A DNA stretch of 64,000 nt from an uncultured Dokdonia sp. (GTDB lineage Bacteria; Bacteroidota; Bacteroidia; Flavobacteriales; Flavobacteriaceae): positions 62,001-126,000 of the forward strand of contig NZ_CANLOB010000011.1 of assembly GCF_947492815.1 (NCBI RefSeq), in the 5' to 3' direction. A program made the position numbers and the translations under genes. The notes under the pieces were generated by a model. It ran no database searches, was not told where the DNA came from, and saw only the letters and a list, made by a program, of their open reading frames with translations. Shown here piece after piece: positions 51,556 to 60,645 of the stretch. Within the stretch, counting starts at the first letter, position 1. Every line of letters begins with the position of its first letter.

Positions 51556-53529
51556 CAGCATTTTAAACTGGTCGCGTAATTTAGCCGCTTGCATAAAGTC
51601 CAGTTCTTTGGCAGCAGCTTCCATAGCTTTTCGAGTATCTCTGATGCTTTTTTCTATTTCTGGCTTGGTTTGGTAGGTAGCGGCATCTTCGGCAGCGAGG
51701 TCAATAAGGTTTTGTGCTTCTACAGTATAGGTTGCTTTTCGCGTAAGCGCATTATCCAAACTCTTTTTAATTGCTTGCGGTTTCAGTCCGTGAGCATCGT
51801 TATATGCAATTTGCTTGGTTCTGCGATAATCACTACCATCTATAGTTTCTTGCATACTTCTGGTGATCTTATCTGCATACATGATGGCTTTCCCATTTAC
51901 GTTACGCGCAGCACGTCCTATGGTTTGTGTAAGCGACCGCTTGCTACGTAAGAATCCTTCTTTATCTGCATCAAGTATCGCCACCAATGAAACTTCAGGA
52001 AGATCTAATCCTTCACGTAATAAATTCACACCAACTAGTACATCATAGAGTCCTTTACGAAGATCTTGCATAATCTCAACACGTTCTAAGGTATCTACAT
52101 CTGAGTGAATATATCTAGTACGGATATCAATACGGGCAAGGTACTTCGTTAATTCCTCTGCCATACGTTTCGTAAGTGTAGTTACTAATATACGCTCATC
52201 TCGTTCTATGACTTTATTAATTTCTTCGATGAGATCATCTATTTGATTTAAACTTGGACGTACTTCTACTATAGGATCTAAAAGCCCTGTTGGTCGAATG
52301 ATTTGTTCTACATACGTACCTTCCGATTTCTGCAATTCATAATCTGCAGGAGTTGCAGAAACATAAATTACTTGATTTTGAAGTAGTTCCCATTCTTCAA
52401 ACTTTAACGGTCTATTATCCATAGCCGCAGGGAGTCTAAACCCATATTCTACTAAGTTTTCTTTACGACTTCTATCTCCACCATACATCGCGCTTACTTG
52501 CGAAACCGTTACGTGACTCTCATCCACAACCATCAGGTAGTCTTCAGGAAAATAATCCAATAAACAGAACGGACGCGTACCGGGTTCTCGTCCATCTAGA
52601 TAACGAGAGTAGTTCTCAATTCCTGAGCAATACCCTAACTCTCTGATCATTTCCAAATCAAAGTTGGTTCGTTCATCCAGTCGTTTGGCTTCTAGATGTC
52701 TTCCTATATCTTTAAAATAATCAACCTGTTTGACAAGATCTTCTCCTATTTGATTAATAGCTCCCTGTAGAACATCAGGAGACGTAACAAACATATTTGC
52801 AGGATAAATACGAAGCTGTTCGTATTTTTCTATCACCTCACTAGTCTTAGGATCAAAAGCTTCTATTTCTTCAATTTCATCTCCAAAAAAATGTACTCTA
52901 AATGCAATATCTGCATAACCAGGAAAGATCTCGACAATATCTCCTTTGATTCTAAAATTACCACGCCCAAACTCCATTTCTGTACGACTATAAAGTCCTT
53001 GTACGAGTTGTTTTAATAACATCGTACGTGCAATAATCTGGTCGCGTTTGATCTCAATAACATTTTTCTGAAACTCGGCTGGATTTCCAATACCGTATAA
53101 ACAAGAAACCGAGGCAACGACTAGTACATCGCGTCTTCCAGAAAGTAGGGAAGAGGTGGTGCTTAATCGCATTTTTTCAATTTCTTCGTTAATAGAAAGG
53201 TCTTTTTCTATGTACACTCCAGACGACGGGATGAATGCTTCTGGCTGATAATAATCATAATACGAGACAAAATACTCTACTGCATTCTCTGGAAAAAAAG
53301 CTTTAAACTCACTATATAACTGCGCAGCAAGTGTTTTGTTATGCGCCAAGACCAAGGTCGGTTTTTGTACCTCTTGTATGACATTAGCTACCGTAAATGT
53401 TTTTCCACTTCCAGTAACTCCCAGTAGTGTTTGATAGGTTTCTTGCGCTTCGAGTCCTTCTACAAGTGATTTGATAGCAGTAGGTTGATCCCCAGTGGGT
53501 TTAAAGTCGGATTGTAGTTTGAATTTCAT
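51529..53529 (-). CDS. uvrB: UvrB, excinuclease ABC subunit B
   Basis: 666 aa, standard length. Walker A GVTGSGKTFTVANV (about 39-52), the beta-hairpin region YYDYYQPEAFIPSSGVYIEKD, the helicase motif LMVVDESHV, the nucleotide-binding LLREGLDLPEVSLVAILDADKEGFLRS and a C-terminal UVR motif (AAKELDFMQAAKLRDQFKMLQEKLKD). It scans damaged DNA and recruits UvrC. UvrA and UvrC are not in the window. Its 3' end is duplicated downstream. Confidence 0.97.
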   Translation of the reverse strand: MKFKLQSDFKPTGDQPTAIKSLVEGLEAQETYQTLLGVTGSGKTFTVANVIQEVQKPTLVLAHNKTLAAQLYSEFKAFFPENAVEYFVSYYDYYQPEAFIPSSGVYIEKDLSINEEIEKMRLSTTSSLLSGRRDVLVVASVSCLYGIGNPAEFQKNVIEIKRDQIIARTMLLKQLVQGLYSRTEMEFGRGNFRIKGDIVEIFPGYADIAFRVHFFGDEIEEIEAFDPKTSEVIEKYEQLRIYPANMFVTSPDVLQGAINQIGEDLVKQVDYFKDIGRHLEAKRLDERTNFDLEMIRELGYCSGIENYSRYLDGREPGTRPFCLLDYFPEDYLMVVDESHVTVSQVSAMYGGDRSRKENLVEYGFRLPAAMDNRPLKFEEWELLQNQVIYVSATPADYELQKSEGTYVEQIIRPTGLLDPIVEVRPSLNQIDDLIEEINKVIERDERILVTTLTKRMAEELTKYLARIDIRTRYIHSDVDTLERVEIMQDLRKGLYDVLVGVNLLREGLDLPEVSLVAILDADKEGFLRSKRSLTQTIGRAARNVNGKAIMYADKITRSMQETIDGSDYRRTKQIAYNDAHGLKPQAIKKSLDNALTRKATYTVEAQNLIDLAAEDAATYQTKPEIEKSIRDTRKAMEAAAKELDFMQAAKLRDQFKMLQEKLKDLA

Positions 53530-54063
53530 AGATACAGTAGCTACGCTAAATTAAGGCTTTTTACGCTTTCAAGGAAGCATAGCGACGAAGAAGTTTATGC
53601 TGAGTTACATCTAAGTACGAAAGCGTAATTAGACATCTTATATTAGGAAATGTGGCGATTCGAGATAAAAGAAAAGCGGGCAGAGCCCGCTTTACAAGTT
53701 TAGTGTATATGATATTCAAAATAATATTTTATATAAAAATTGTCAAGTCAATCTTTATCGTGATATAAAATCAAATCTAAAGTGTATCACATACTACTTT
53801 GAAAAATTTATAGGTCTAATATAGACTAGGTTTCAAAAGATAAGGTGACTACCGATAAATGATTCCTTATCAAAATATAGGTCTTTTACAGAGGAAGAAT
53901 GTAAACGTACTGTAAGCTAAAAACTTAGCAATAATCCCACTGAGTTTCATTTTGAGACTATTTTTTGCAATTCATCCTTAAAAAATAACAGTTGAGTTAC
54001 CCTTACTTTCTAAGAATACTAGATTATATCATCTTTACATCGTAATTTTAAAACAACGAAACC
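53530..54063. other. 534-bp divergent intergenic region, no gene found
   Basis: It holds a decayed composite element whose ends are inverted (TTTACGCTTTC at about 53558 and GAAAGCGTAATT at about 53619), an orphan terminator (53673-53693) and an AT-rich promoter region for the 2TM operon. No open reading frame of useful length is supported. An sRNA or lost gene is possible. Confidence 0.5.
53673..53693 (-). terminator. Orphan intrinsic terminator in a divergent region
   Basis: Perfect 9-bp arms AAAGCGGGC (53673-53681) and GCCCGCTTT (53685-53693), a 3-base loop, and a minus-strand CTTTTATCT run. It lies upstream of both flanking divergent genes, so no listed gene ends there. Confidence 0.55.
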
Positions 54064-54345
54064 ATGAACGATATACACACAGATCATAAATATGACAGAG
54101 CAAAAGCACACGTAACGGAATTAAAAGAGTTCTACACGCATTTAATTACTTACTTAGTTATGGTGCCTATATTTATTATTGTAAACTATTATACGACTTC
54201 GTTTCCTTGGGCGATATTTCCAATAGCAGGTTGGGGAATAGGTTTGTTAAGTCACGCTATTCAAACCTTTGGATGGAACCCTTTATTTAATAAGGATTGG
54301 GAGAAACGCAAAATTGAAGAATTATTACGTGATGATAAATTTTAA
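54064..54345 (+). CDS. 2TM-domain membrane protein 1
   Basis: 93 aa. Two hydrophobic helices (about 23-43 and 50-67) with the conserved start YDRAKAHVTELKEFYTHLITYLV and the motif PWAIFPIAGWGIGLLSHAIQTFG, then DWEKRKIEELL. 2TM domains in flavobacteria occur in short stand-alone proteins and at the N-terminus of histidine kinases. It is the first of five tandem copies, probably one operon with the downstream genes. Confidence 0.8.
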   Translation: MNDIHTDHKYDRAKAHVTELKEFYTHLITYLVMVPIFIIVNYYTTSFPWAIFPIAGWGIGLLSHAIQTFGWNPLFNKDWEKRKIEELLRDDKF

Positions 54346-54357
54346 AAAATAGAAATC

Positions 54358-54657
54358 ATGGAAGGACAAGAAAATAAATACGAAAGAGCTAGAGCTAGAG
54401 TAGTAGCACTTAGAAAATTTTATGGAAAATTAGGAAGTTTCCTTTTATTCGGCCTCTTATTCTTAGGGTTTAATTACTATTCAAATGGATTACGATATCC
54501 TTGGTTTTTATGGATTATTGGATTTTGGGGATTAGGCATTGTGATAGAAGCATTTAAACTCTTCGGTACAGATTTGTTTTTAGGAAAAAACTGGGAACAG
54601 CGTAAGATTCGAGAGCAAATGGAAAAAGAAAATAGAAATAGTCAAAACTGGTTCTAA
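54358..54657 (+). CDS. 2TM-domain membrane protein 2
   Basis: 99 aa. Same layout: YERARARVVALRKFYGKLGSFLLFGLLFLG, YPWFLWIIGFWGLGIVIEAFKLFG, NWEQRKIREQMEKE. Its stop overlaps the next start by 1 bp (TAATG arrangement), so translation is coupled. The second half of the domain is a little more divergent than in copies 3-5. Confidence 0.8.
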   Translation: MEGQENKYERARARVVALRKFYGKLGSFLLFGLLFLGFNYYSNGLRYPWFLWIIGFWGLGIVIEAFKLFGTDLFLGKNWEQRKIREQMEKENRNSQNWF

Positions 54658-54956
54658 TGGCAGCTATAGATCAAGAAAAATACGTACGCGTTAGAAAGCA
54701 AGTTGAAAATGAGAAAATGTGGTATTCACACCTTTTCATTTATATCCTAGTAAATATACTATTGCAATTATTTTACGAAGGCGTTTTTGATGACGGAGAA
54801 TTTACGCAGTATATTCCTTGGTGGGTGAGATTTACAACGCCATTTTTCTGGGGATTGAATGTCTTTGTACATTGGTTATATGCGTTTAAAAAAGTACGTT
54901 TTACAAATTTTTATAAAAAATGGGAAGAACGTAAGATCAGAGAGCATATGGAATAA
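54657..54956 (+). CDS. 2TM-domain membrane protein 3
   Basis: 99 aa. KYVRVRKQVENEKMWYSHLFIYILVNILLQLF, then DDGEFTQYIPWWVRFTTPFFWGLNVFVHWLY and KWEERKIREHME. Close to copy 4, mainly in the WYSHLF...IPWWV...TPFFWG core. A short stretch after its stop (54957-55038) still resembles coding sequence of copy 4's kind and may be a degraded end. Confidence 0.78.
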   Translation: MAAIDQEKYVRVRKQVENEKMWYSHLFIYILVNILLQLFYEGVFDDGEFTQYIPWWVRFTTPFFWGLNVFVHWLYAFKKVRFTNFYKKWEERKIREHME

Positions 54957-55038
54957 GAGGAAGAAAATTTTATAAATTCGATAAGAGAGTAAATACATTC
55001 TTTTAAAAAGGAAATAGTAGCATTGCTAAAAAAAGCAC

Positions 55039-55395
55039 ATGAAGATGGAAGATATAGATCAAGAAAAATTACAACGAGCAAAAAAACAGATAGAACATGA
55101 AAAGGGATGGTATACACATCTTTTTATATACCTAATTGTCAATATATGCTTACAGTTATTTTATTTTGGGCTATTTGACGACGGAAGAGTAACAGGATAT
55201 ATGCCTTGGTGGGTTCATTTTACAACACCTTTTTTCTGGGGTATTGGATTGTTAGGTCATTGGATAAAAGTGTTTAAGAAAATTCGCTCTATAAAATTTT
55301 ATAAGGATTGGGAGGCTCGTAAAATCAAACAGTTTATGGAAGAAGAGGAAGAAGATTTTACGCATATCATCAAGAAAAGATCCTCTAAAAAATAA
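55039..55395 (+). CDS. 2TM-domain membrane protein 4
   Basis: 118 aa. EDIDQEKLQRAKKQIEHEKGWYTHLFIYLIVNICLQLF, MPWWVHFTTPFFWGIGLLGHWIKVFK and an acidic tail (MEEEEEDFTHIIKKRSSKK). The tail length distinguishes it from copies 1-3. Seven bases separate it from copy 5. Confidence 0.8.
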   Translation: MKMEDIDQEKLQRAKKQIEHEKGWYTHLFIYLIVNICLQLFYFGLFDDGRVTGYMPWWVHFTTPFFWGIGLLGHWIKVFKKIRSIKFYKDWEARKIKQFMEEEEEDFTHIIKKRSSKK

Positions 55396-55402
55396 CTAAA
55401 TA

Positions 55403-55750
55403 TTGAAAGTGATTCTAATGGAGAATAAAAACGAAGAAAAATACGAACGCGTTAAAAAGCAAATAAAAAATGAAAGGAAATGGTATTCACACCTCTTTGC
55501 CTATATCTTTTTTTGTACGGTACAGCAATTGTTTTATGCTGGTGTTTTTGACGGAGGGCAATTCACCTCTTATATTCCTTTTTGGACACGATTAATAACA
55601 CCCATTTTATGGGGAATAGGTTTGTTGTTGCATTGGTTCTATGTATTTAAAGGCGTTCGATACAATAGCTTTTATAAAAAATGGGAACAACGTAAGATTC
55701 AGGAATATATGGAAGAAGAAGAAGATTTTGCAAGTACTATCAAAAAATAA
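55403..55750 (+). CDS. 2TM-domain membrane protein 5
   Basis: 115 aa by the longest reading. An ATG at 55418 (MENKNEEKYERVKKQIKNERKWYSHLFAYIFF) is the likelier start and removes a 5-residue lead. The core IPFWTRLITPILWGIGLLLHWFYVFK and the acidic tail YMEEEEDFASTIKK match copy 4. Last 2TM copy before the amidohydrolase. Confidence 0.78.
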   Translation: MKVILMENKNEEKYERVKKQIKNERKWYSHLFAYIFFCTVQQLFYAGVFDGGQFTSYIPFWTRLITPILWGIGLLLHWFYVFKGVRYNSFYKKWEQRKIQEYMEEEEDFASTIKK

Positions 55751-55808
55751 ACTAAAAGCCTTTTTCAAGGGAATGTAAAGTAATAATCAATCAAAAAATA
55801 ACATATTT

Positions 55809-56948
55809 ATGAAGTTGTATAGCACCATTATCATCATTTGGTTTACATTTTTAGGAATTCAAGCACAAGAGTCTTTTGTAATAAAAGATGTGACGTTGTT
55901 TGATGGAGAAACTGTTATTGAAAATACCTCTGTACTTATAGAAGATGGTATTGTCAAAAAAGTTGGAAAACGTATTCAAGGCGATTATAAAATAGTAGAC
56001 GGTAATGGAAAATTCTTAATGCCAGCACTTACTAATTGTCATGTGCATTCATTTATGGTACCACAGTTGTATGAAGCTGCAAATGCAGGAGTACTGAACT
56101 TAATAGATATGCATGGATTAGAATCTATGCAACATTATATGACAAATATGCGTGATCAGGTTGGAACAGCACGTTTATATAGAGCAGGATATGCTGCTAC
56201 TGCCCCAGGAGGTCATGGAACACAGTATGGTTTTGATGTACCCACCTTAGAAAAACCTGAAGATGCAAAACAATGGATTGCAGATAGAGTAGAAGCTGGT
56301 GTTGATCATATTAAAATTATTGTAGAACCGTGGAAAGCTACCATTTCTCATGACATAGCAAAAGCACTTATAGAAGAAGCACACGTACAAGATAAAGTAG
56401 CAGTGGTCCATATTTCTAAAAAAGAAGATGCGTACAAAGTATTGTCAAATGGAGCCGATGGTCTGGTACATATCTGGGGAGATGGAGCGTTACCACAAGA
56501 GCAATTAGATGATTTAGTAGCTAATCAAGACTTTTTTGTGATTCCCACAATATTAACCAATGTATTGGTACAACCATTATTTTATGGAAAAACAGCCGAA
56601 GAAACTGCACTGGTAGAAGAAGCATTATTAAAAGAAGTAAAACGATTATATGATGCAGGAATCCCAATTTTGGCAGGAACAGATCCTCCAAATGCAGAAA
56701 TCAATATGGGAACTGATTTATATAAAGAGCTTATCTTCTTTAGTAAAGCAGGAATTCCAGCTGTAGATGTCCTAAAAAGTGCTACCTCACTTCCTGCTAC
56801 AAAATTCAATATTGGAAAAACAGGGTTTATAAAAGAAGGCTACATTGCAGATATGTTACTACTTTCAAAAAACCCTTTAGAAACTATGGATCATATTTCG
56901 AGCATAGAAACCATATGGAAAGCAGGTACTGTTATCACTAAAAAATAA
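55809..56948 (+). CDS. Exported amidohydrolase-family enzyme
   Basis: 379 aa. Signal peptide MKLYSTIIIIWFTFLGIQAQ. Metal-dependent hydrolase landmarks: the HxH metal ligands in LTNCHVHSF (about 77-83), the later KVAVVHISKK and VHIWGDG His residues, and the catalytic Asp in ILAGTDPPN (about 297-301). The C-terminus GFIKEGYIADMLLLSKNPLETMDHI matches the family's closing beta strand. The substrate is unknown; imidazolonepropionase- or peptidase-like activity is possible. It follows the 2TM array by 58 bp. Confidence 0.82.
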   Translation: MKLYSTIIIIWFTFLGIQAQESFVIKDVTLFDGETVIENTSVLIEDGIVKKVGKRIQGDYKIVDGNGKFLMPALTNCHVHSFMVPQLYEAANAGVLNLIDMHGLESMQHYMTNMRDQVGTARLYRAGYAATAPGGHGTQYGFDVPTLEKPEDAKQWIADRVEAGVDHIKIIVEPWKATISHDIAKALIEEAHVQDKVAVVHISKKEDAYKVLSNGADGLVHIWGDGALPQEQLDDLVANQDFFVIPTILTNVLVQPLFYGKTAEETALVEEALLKEVKRLYDAGIPILAGTDPPNAEINMGTDLYKELIFFSKAGIPAVDVLKSATSLPATKFNIGKTGFIKEGYIADMLLLSKNPLETMDHISSIETIWKAGTVITKK

Positions 56949-57282
56949 TTAAGCTAAAACTACAATACACTATATTTATATAGTAATTCTAAAAGAACTT
57001 GTTGTACATTTTGAGTAATTTCATCAATTTTCACCTAACCCTAATGGGTATATCAACAAAATTTTTAGTTATTCCTTTCGGATGGAGGTAAAAACTGAAA
57101 ATTTCACTAGAAAATTAGAATAATGAACATCTAAATGCACAACAGAGTATATAAGTAGTATGTATGCTGTATACGCTTTCGCGAAAGCAAAACCAGAAAT
57201 ACAAAAATCAATAGTTGATGATGTACTATTAGATTTTGTAGAACACTTAAAATAATTTAATAAAACGAATAGTTTACAAATC
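56949..57282. other. 334-bp intergenic region with palindrome and possible tiny ORF
   Basis: A palindrome core (CGCTTTCGCGAAAGC) sits at 57174-57188. A 31-codon frame (57160-57255) starting MYAVYAFAKAKPE overlaps it but has no ribosome site or homologue that I recognise, so it is not called as a gene. No terminator was found. Confidence 0.45.
57174..57188. repeat. CGCTTTCGCGAAAGC palindrome copy
   Basis: A 15-bp core, TACGCTTTCGCGAAAGC, in the region between the amidohydrolase and the LytTR regulator. Confidence 0.65.
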
Positions 57283-58044
57283 ATGATGAATGTATTGATA
57301 ATAGAAGATGAAAAACCATCAGCAAGAAGATTAAATAGAATGCTGGCTGAACTGGATGTAACCGTCAATGAGATGTTATATTCTGTAGAAGAAGCAGTTG
57401 CTTGGTTTAAGAATAATACACATCCAGATCTGATTTTTTTAGATATTCAGTTGTCAGATGGACTGTCTTTTGAAATTTTTGATCAGGTAGAAGTGAAGAG
57501 TGCTATTATTTTTACCACAGCTTTTGATGAGTATGCCTTACAGGCTTTTAAATTAAATAGCGTCGACTATCTCTTAAAACCAATAGATGATGAAGATTTA
57601 GAGAAAGCTGTCGCCAAATACAAAGAACGTATTCCAAAACAACAAGATGTAGCCTTAAATTTTGAAGACATTAAAAAACTATTAGGAGTTACTGCTGTAG
57701 AGCGTGAATATAAAAGTCGCTTTACAACGAAGATTGGACAACATCTTAAAATGATTCCTGTAGATGAAATAGAGTGTTTTTACAGTGAAAACAAAGGAAC
57801 GTATGCTGGAACTACCGAAGGAAGGAATTATTTATTAGATACCACTTTAGAAAACTTAGAAGACGAACTAGAACCTAAAACCTTCTTTAGAGTAAGTCGC
57901 AAGTTTTATATAAATATCAATGCCATTAATGATATTATTTCCTACACTAACTCTCGATTACAGATTAAATTGAACAATTGGAGTGAACAAGAAATTATCG
58001 TCAGTAGAGAGCGCGTAAAGGATTTTAAAACGTGGATTGATTAA
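57283..58044 (+). CDS. LytTR-family response regulator
   Basis: 253 aa. Receiver domain with acidic pocket IIEDE (about 6-10), phosphoacceptor D54 (LIFLDIQLSDG), TTAFDEYALQAF and a KP motif (LLKPIDDED). The LytTR DNA-binding domain is at about 140-253 (FTTKIGQHLKMIPVDEIECFYSENKGTYAGTTEG...FFRVSRKFYINI). No sensor kinase lies next to it. The nearby 2TM proteins may be remnants or partners of a 2TM-type sensor system. Convergent with the 58048 gene (3-bp gap). Confidence 0.9.
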   Translation: MMNVLIIEDEKPSARRLNRMLAELDVTVNEMLYSVEEAVAWFKNNTHPDLIFLDIQLSDGLSFEIFDQVEVKSAIIFTTAFDEYALQAFKLNSVDYLLKPIDDEDLEKAVAKYKERIPKQQDVALNFEDIKKLLGVTAVEREYKSRFTTKIGQHLKMIPVDEIECFYSENKGTYAGTTEGRNYLLDTTLENLEDELEPKTFFRVSRKFYININAINDIISYTNSRLQIKLNNWSEQEIIVSRERVKDFKTWID

Positions 58045-58047
58045 AAA

Positions 58048-58554
58048 TTAAGGCTTTATATAAGGTCTATTATATGTAGTTTTTTTAACACGCTGTTTTA
58101 TAAAATCAATGACTACTTTAAAGTCTAATGCATCCATCTCAGTTTCACTTATGATGCTATTCTTTTTTGCATCTTTATGAAACAAAACAATATGTTGTGA
58201 CTTGATAAGTTTATAGCTTGAAATTTCAGTCCAATGTATTTTCTGATTTACTTTTTTATTCTTGTAATTCAGATACGCATTCGTACATTCAAAAGAGCCA
58301 TGATGTAACATGTCATTGACATTGTGATCTGGTATATATTCTAAGTAGATTTCTCTATATGCTTTATATCTTTTGTTGAGTAGGTAGTATCCGAAAAAGA
58401 CAAATGTTGAAGTAAGTAATAAAAGACTTCCCGCACTTCGCCATTTCATGGCAATTGCTAGACTTCCTAAAACAAAAGCAATGACACCTATTATCAAAAG
58501 TAATTTACGAATTGTAAATACATCATGGTCTATAATGGGCATTGATGATTTCAT
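58048..58554 (-). CDS. Two-helix membrane protein with YcxB-like C-terminus
   Basis: 168 aa. Two transmembrane helices at about 17-36 and 41-58 are followed by a soluble domain (HWTEISSYKLIKSQHIVLFHK) that looks like the YcxB-type PH-like fold. Function unknown. No operon partner. Confidence 0.55.
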   Translation of the reverse strand: MKSSMPIIDHDVFTIRKLLLIIGVIAFVLGSLAIAMKWRSAGSLLLLTSTFVFFGYYLLNKRYKAYREIYLEYIPDHNVNDMLHHGSFECTNAYLNYKNKKVNQKIHWTEISSYKLIKSQHIVLFHKDAKKNSIISETEMDALDFKVVIDFIKQRVKKTTYNRPYIKP

Positions 58555-58755
58555 TTTACTCTTTCAGTGTTGTTTTCTTTAATTACGCATTAATTCTCTC
58601 ATTTGAAATTTACGAAGTCAAGCAGTTTTATGATGATCTTCAGCTTTAAAGCAAACGATTTTATGTGTGATTATTGATGAAAAATTTTAGCTATGATTCT
58701 CTGATTAAATACTAAAGATAATTATTGTGTGAATTTCTGAAGCAATTAATTGTTA

Positions 58756-59952
58756 TTAATCCACCTGATTTTCGTTAAAAGCACTAGGTAGCAGGGTAGG
58801 GATAAACTTCATTAGAATAGGAAGTAGGATCGTTCCTCCGGGTAATAAGAAGATTGCTAAGGAAGGAATGGATTTGCAAATATCCAACAACTGATTCTTG
58901 ACGACTTTCTTTTCATCGTCAGAGAGGTCACGTACGGTCGAGTTTCCTAGTAAAACTACTAAGTCTTTACTTTGAACGATTTCTTTAACAAGACGCTTCT
59001 TATTGCGTAATATTAAAGTAGAAACTGTTCGTGTAGTTTGATTATAAAAATGCTTTACAGGATTACTGTAGTTGAGGTAGGCAATATCTTCCTTGTGTTC
59101 TGAAATAAAATGAGCGACTGCTGCAAGAGACGTTTCTTTATCTGTATGAGAAATACGAAGTATTTGTGAGATTTCTGACATGAAAATCTCTTCGTGTGTA
59201 TCTATTTGCTCATCATCAAATAAGGATAAAGCACATAAATCAAGTAAGTATAATTGCTCAAGGGGTTGTGATACCACATTACTTTGTATATCCTGTAAGG
59301 TGAGATTATCACTTTTTATCGTCGTATTATATCGAATAGAGCTCTCAAATAGTTTAATGAGGAGTTCGTTATAATGATCTTTATTTTCTTTTTGCTTTAA
59401 TGCCAACCAGACAATTTGAGTAAGGTTTTTTTCAAGGCATACTGCATACGGTAGCGGATCTTCTCCCGAAATAAGGTAATGATCAAAACTTAATACATCT
59501 AAGAATAATAAGGCATTGGTAATAATATGGCTAAAATTCTTTTTAAAGAGTGGCTCGTTGGTTTGAATACGTTCCTGTATGATCTTTTCAAGAATCCTAT
59601 AATTAGCTTCTGTAGAGCTTCCTAATTTGATAGGAGGCCCTCCTTGGTTTTTATTCAAATGGCTATAAAAAGAGATCATACTTTTTATACAATCTGTAGC
59701 CGTGGCATTTTCGATACAATCAAAATAAGTAAAGGCAAGTGCATCAAACAGATTGACTTTTGTTTTTTCTTCTTCTGTCCATTTTAATTGTTCACTTTCC
59801 TTATCACATAGTGTTTTAATAGAAGTGCCATAAATAAACCCGTTTACTCGAAGTTGCGCATACATTTCTTCTTCATCCATAGGATGGGCATCCATAAACT
59901 GTAAGAAGTATGGTAAGTGTTTTTTTATCCAACCTAAAGCCGATGGGTTCAT
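58756..59952 (-). CDS. LETM1-related biofilm-associated protein
   Basis: 398 aa. N-terminal MNPSALGWIKKHLPYFLQFMDAHP and C-terminal SLAIFLLPGGTILLPILMKFIPTLLPSAF are characteristic of this Bacteroidota family. The LETM1-like LPGG...LP segment (about 370-385) is the only clear membrane stretch. Members have been linked to biofilm formation by name; the biochemical role is not established. Single-gene unit. Confidence 0.8.
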   Translation of the reverse strand: MNPSALGWIKKHLPYFLQFMDAHPMDEEEMYAQLRVNGFIYGTSIKTLCDKESEQLKWTEEEKTKVNLFDALAFTYFDCIENATATDCIKSMISFYSHLNKNQGGPPIKLGSSTEANYRILEKIIQERIQTNEPLFKKNFSHIITNALLFLDVLSFDHYLISGEDPLPYAVCLEKNLTQIVWLALKQKENKDHYNELLIKLFESSIRYNTTIKSDNLTLQDIQSNVVSQPLEQLYLLDLCALSLFDDEQIDTHEEIFMSEISQILRISHTDKETSLAAVAHFISEHKEDIAYLNYSNPVKHFYNQTTRTVSTLILRNKKRLVKEIVQSKDLVVLLGNSTVRDLSDDEKKVVKNQLLDICKSIPSLAIFLLPGGTILLPILMKFIPTLLPSAFNENQVD

Positions 59953-60111
59953 GAATCTATAACTTTATTGGCACCGCCAAAGGGTTTAATATTCCGATGC
60001 TTGCCTCGAAACTGAAATTCGGTTTCATATAAATGTCTCGTGGGCTTGCCCGAGGTAGTTTGTCACAAATGTAACTGAATTGTAGAAATCTTTTGATGTG
60101 TTCTTATAAAA

Positions 60112-60137
60112 AAAGCCCAGCATTACTGCTGAGCTTT
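60112..60137 (-). terminator. Terminator after the HU gene
   Basis: AAAGCCCAGCA (60112-60122) pairs with TGCTGAGCTTT (60127-60137), one mismatch and a 4-base loop. It is followed on the minus strand by a T-rich run. Confidence 0.75.
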
Positions 60138-60187
60138 CTTTAATATAATGAGATAAGACCTCATATATATGTTATATCAAAGTCTGA

Positions 60188-60460
60188 TTAGTTTACTGCG
60201 TTTCCTAACTCAGAACCAGCTTTGAATTTTACTACATTTTTAGCAGCGATTTGGATAGTTTTTCCAGTTTGTGGATTTCTTCCTTCACGAGCATTACGTT
60301 GAGATACAGACCAAGATCCAAATCCAACTAGAGAAACACGTCCTCCACTTTTAAGTGTTCCTTCTACGTTTCCTAAGAAAGACTCTAATGCTTTTTTTGC
60401 AGCTGCTTTAGTAATTCCTGCGTGCTCCGCCATTCCATCAATTAATTCTGATTTGTTCAT
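60188..60460 (-). CDS. hup: HU-family histone-like DNA-binding protein
   Basis: 90 aa, standard length. Dimerising N-terminal helices (MNKSELIDGMAEHAGITKAAAKKALESFL), the GRVSLVGFGSWSVSQRNAREGRNPQTGKTI arm region (about 45-72) with the conserved RNPQTG loop, and VKFKAGSELGNAVN. It bends and compacts DNA. Preceded by a Bacteroidota-type promoter (60514-60543). Confidence 0.95.
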   Translation of the reverse strand: MNKSELIDGMAEHAGITKAAAKKALESFLGNVEGTLKSGGRVSLVGFGSWSVSQRNAREGRNPQTGKTIQIAAKNVVKFKAGSELGNAVN

Positions 60461-60513
60461 AATGTAAAATTTAATTAATTATTGTTAGTTAAACTGTGTG
60501 TTTAATTCTACAA

Positions 60514-60543
60514 CAAATTTATACGTAAAATTCACTCGTGCAA
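60514..60543 (-). promoter_or_regulatory. Bacteroidota-type promoter of the HU gene
   Basis: On the minus strand TTG (60543-60541), a 19-bp spacer and TAAATTTG (60521-60514) match the TTG / TAnnTTTG promoter of this phylum. It is 53 bp upstream of the HU start codon. Confidence 0.6.
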
Positions 60544-60645
60544 GTAATAGCAAGGGAAATCGGCGATTTTGTTAATAAATCAAGGCGATTGTTAATAAAG
60601 ATGGCCTTTTTTGGCTATTTCTGTAAGCCCAATGACAGTGCGGGT

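Noticed and set aside
57160..57255. 31-codon ORF MYAVYAFAKAKPE...
   Set aside because: It is driven by the palindrome sequence, has no ribosome site and shows no recognised homologue.
59953..60110. Hairpin-like sequence CTCGTGGGCTTGCCCGAG between the LETM1-related and HU genes
   Set aside because: It may be another dispersed hairpin, but only this one copy was seen in the window.
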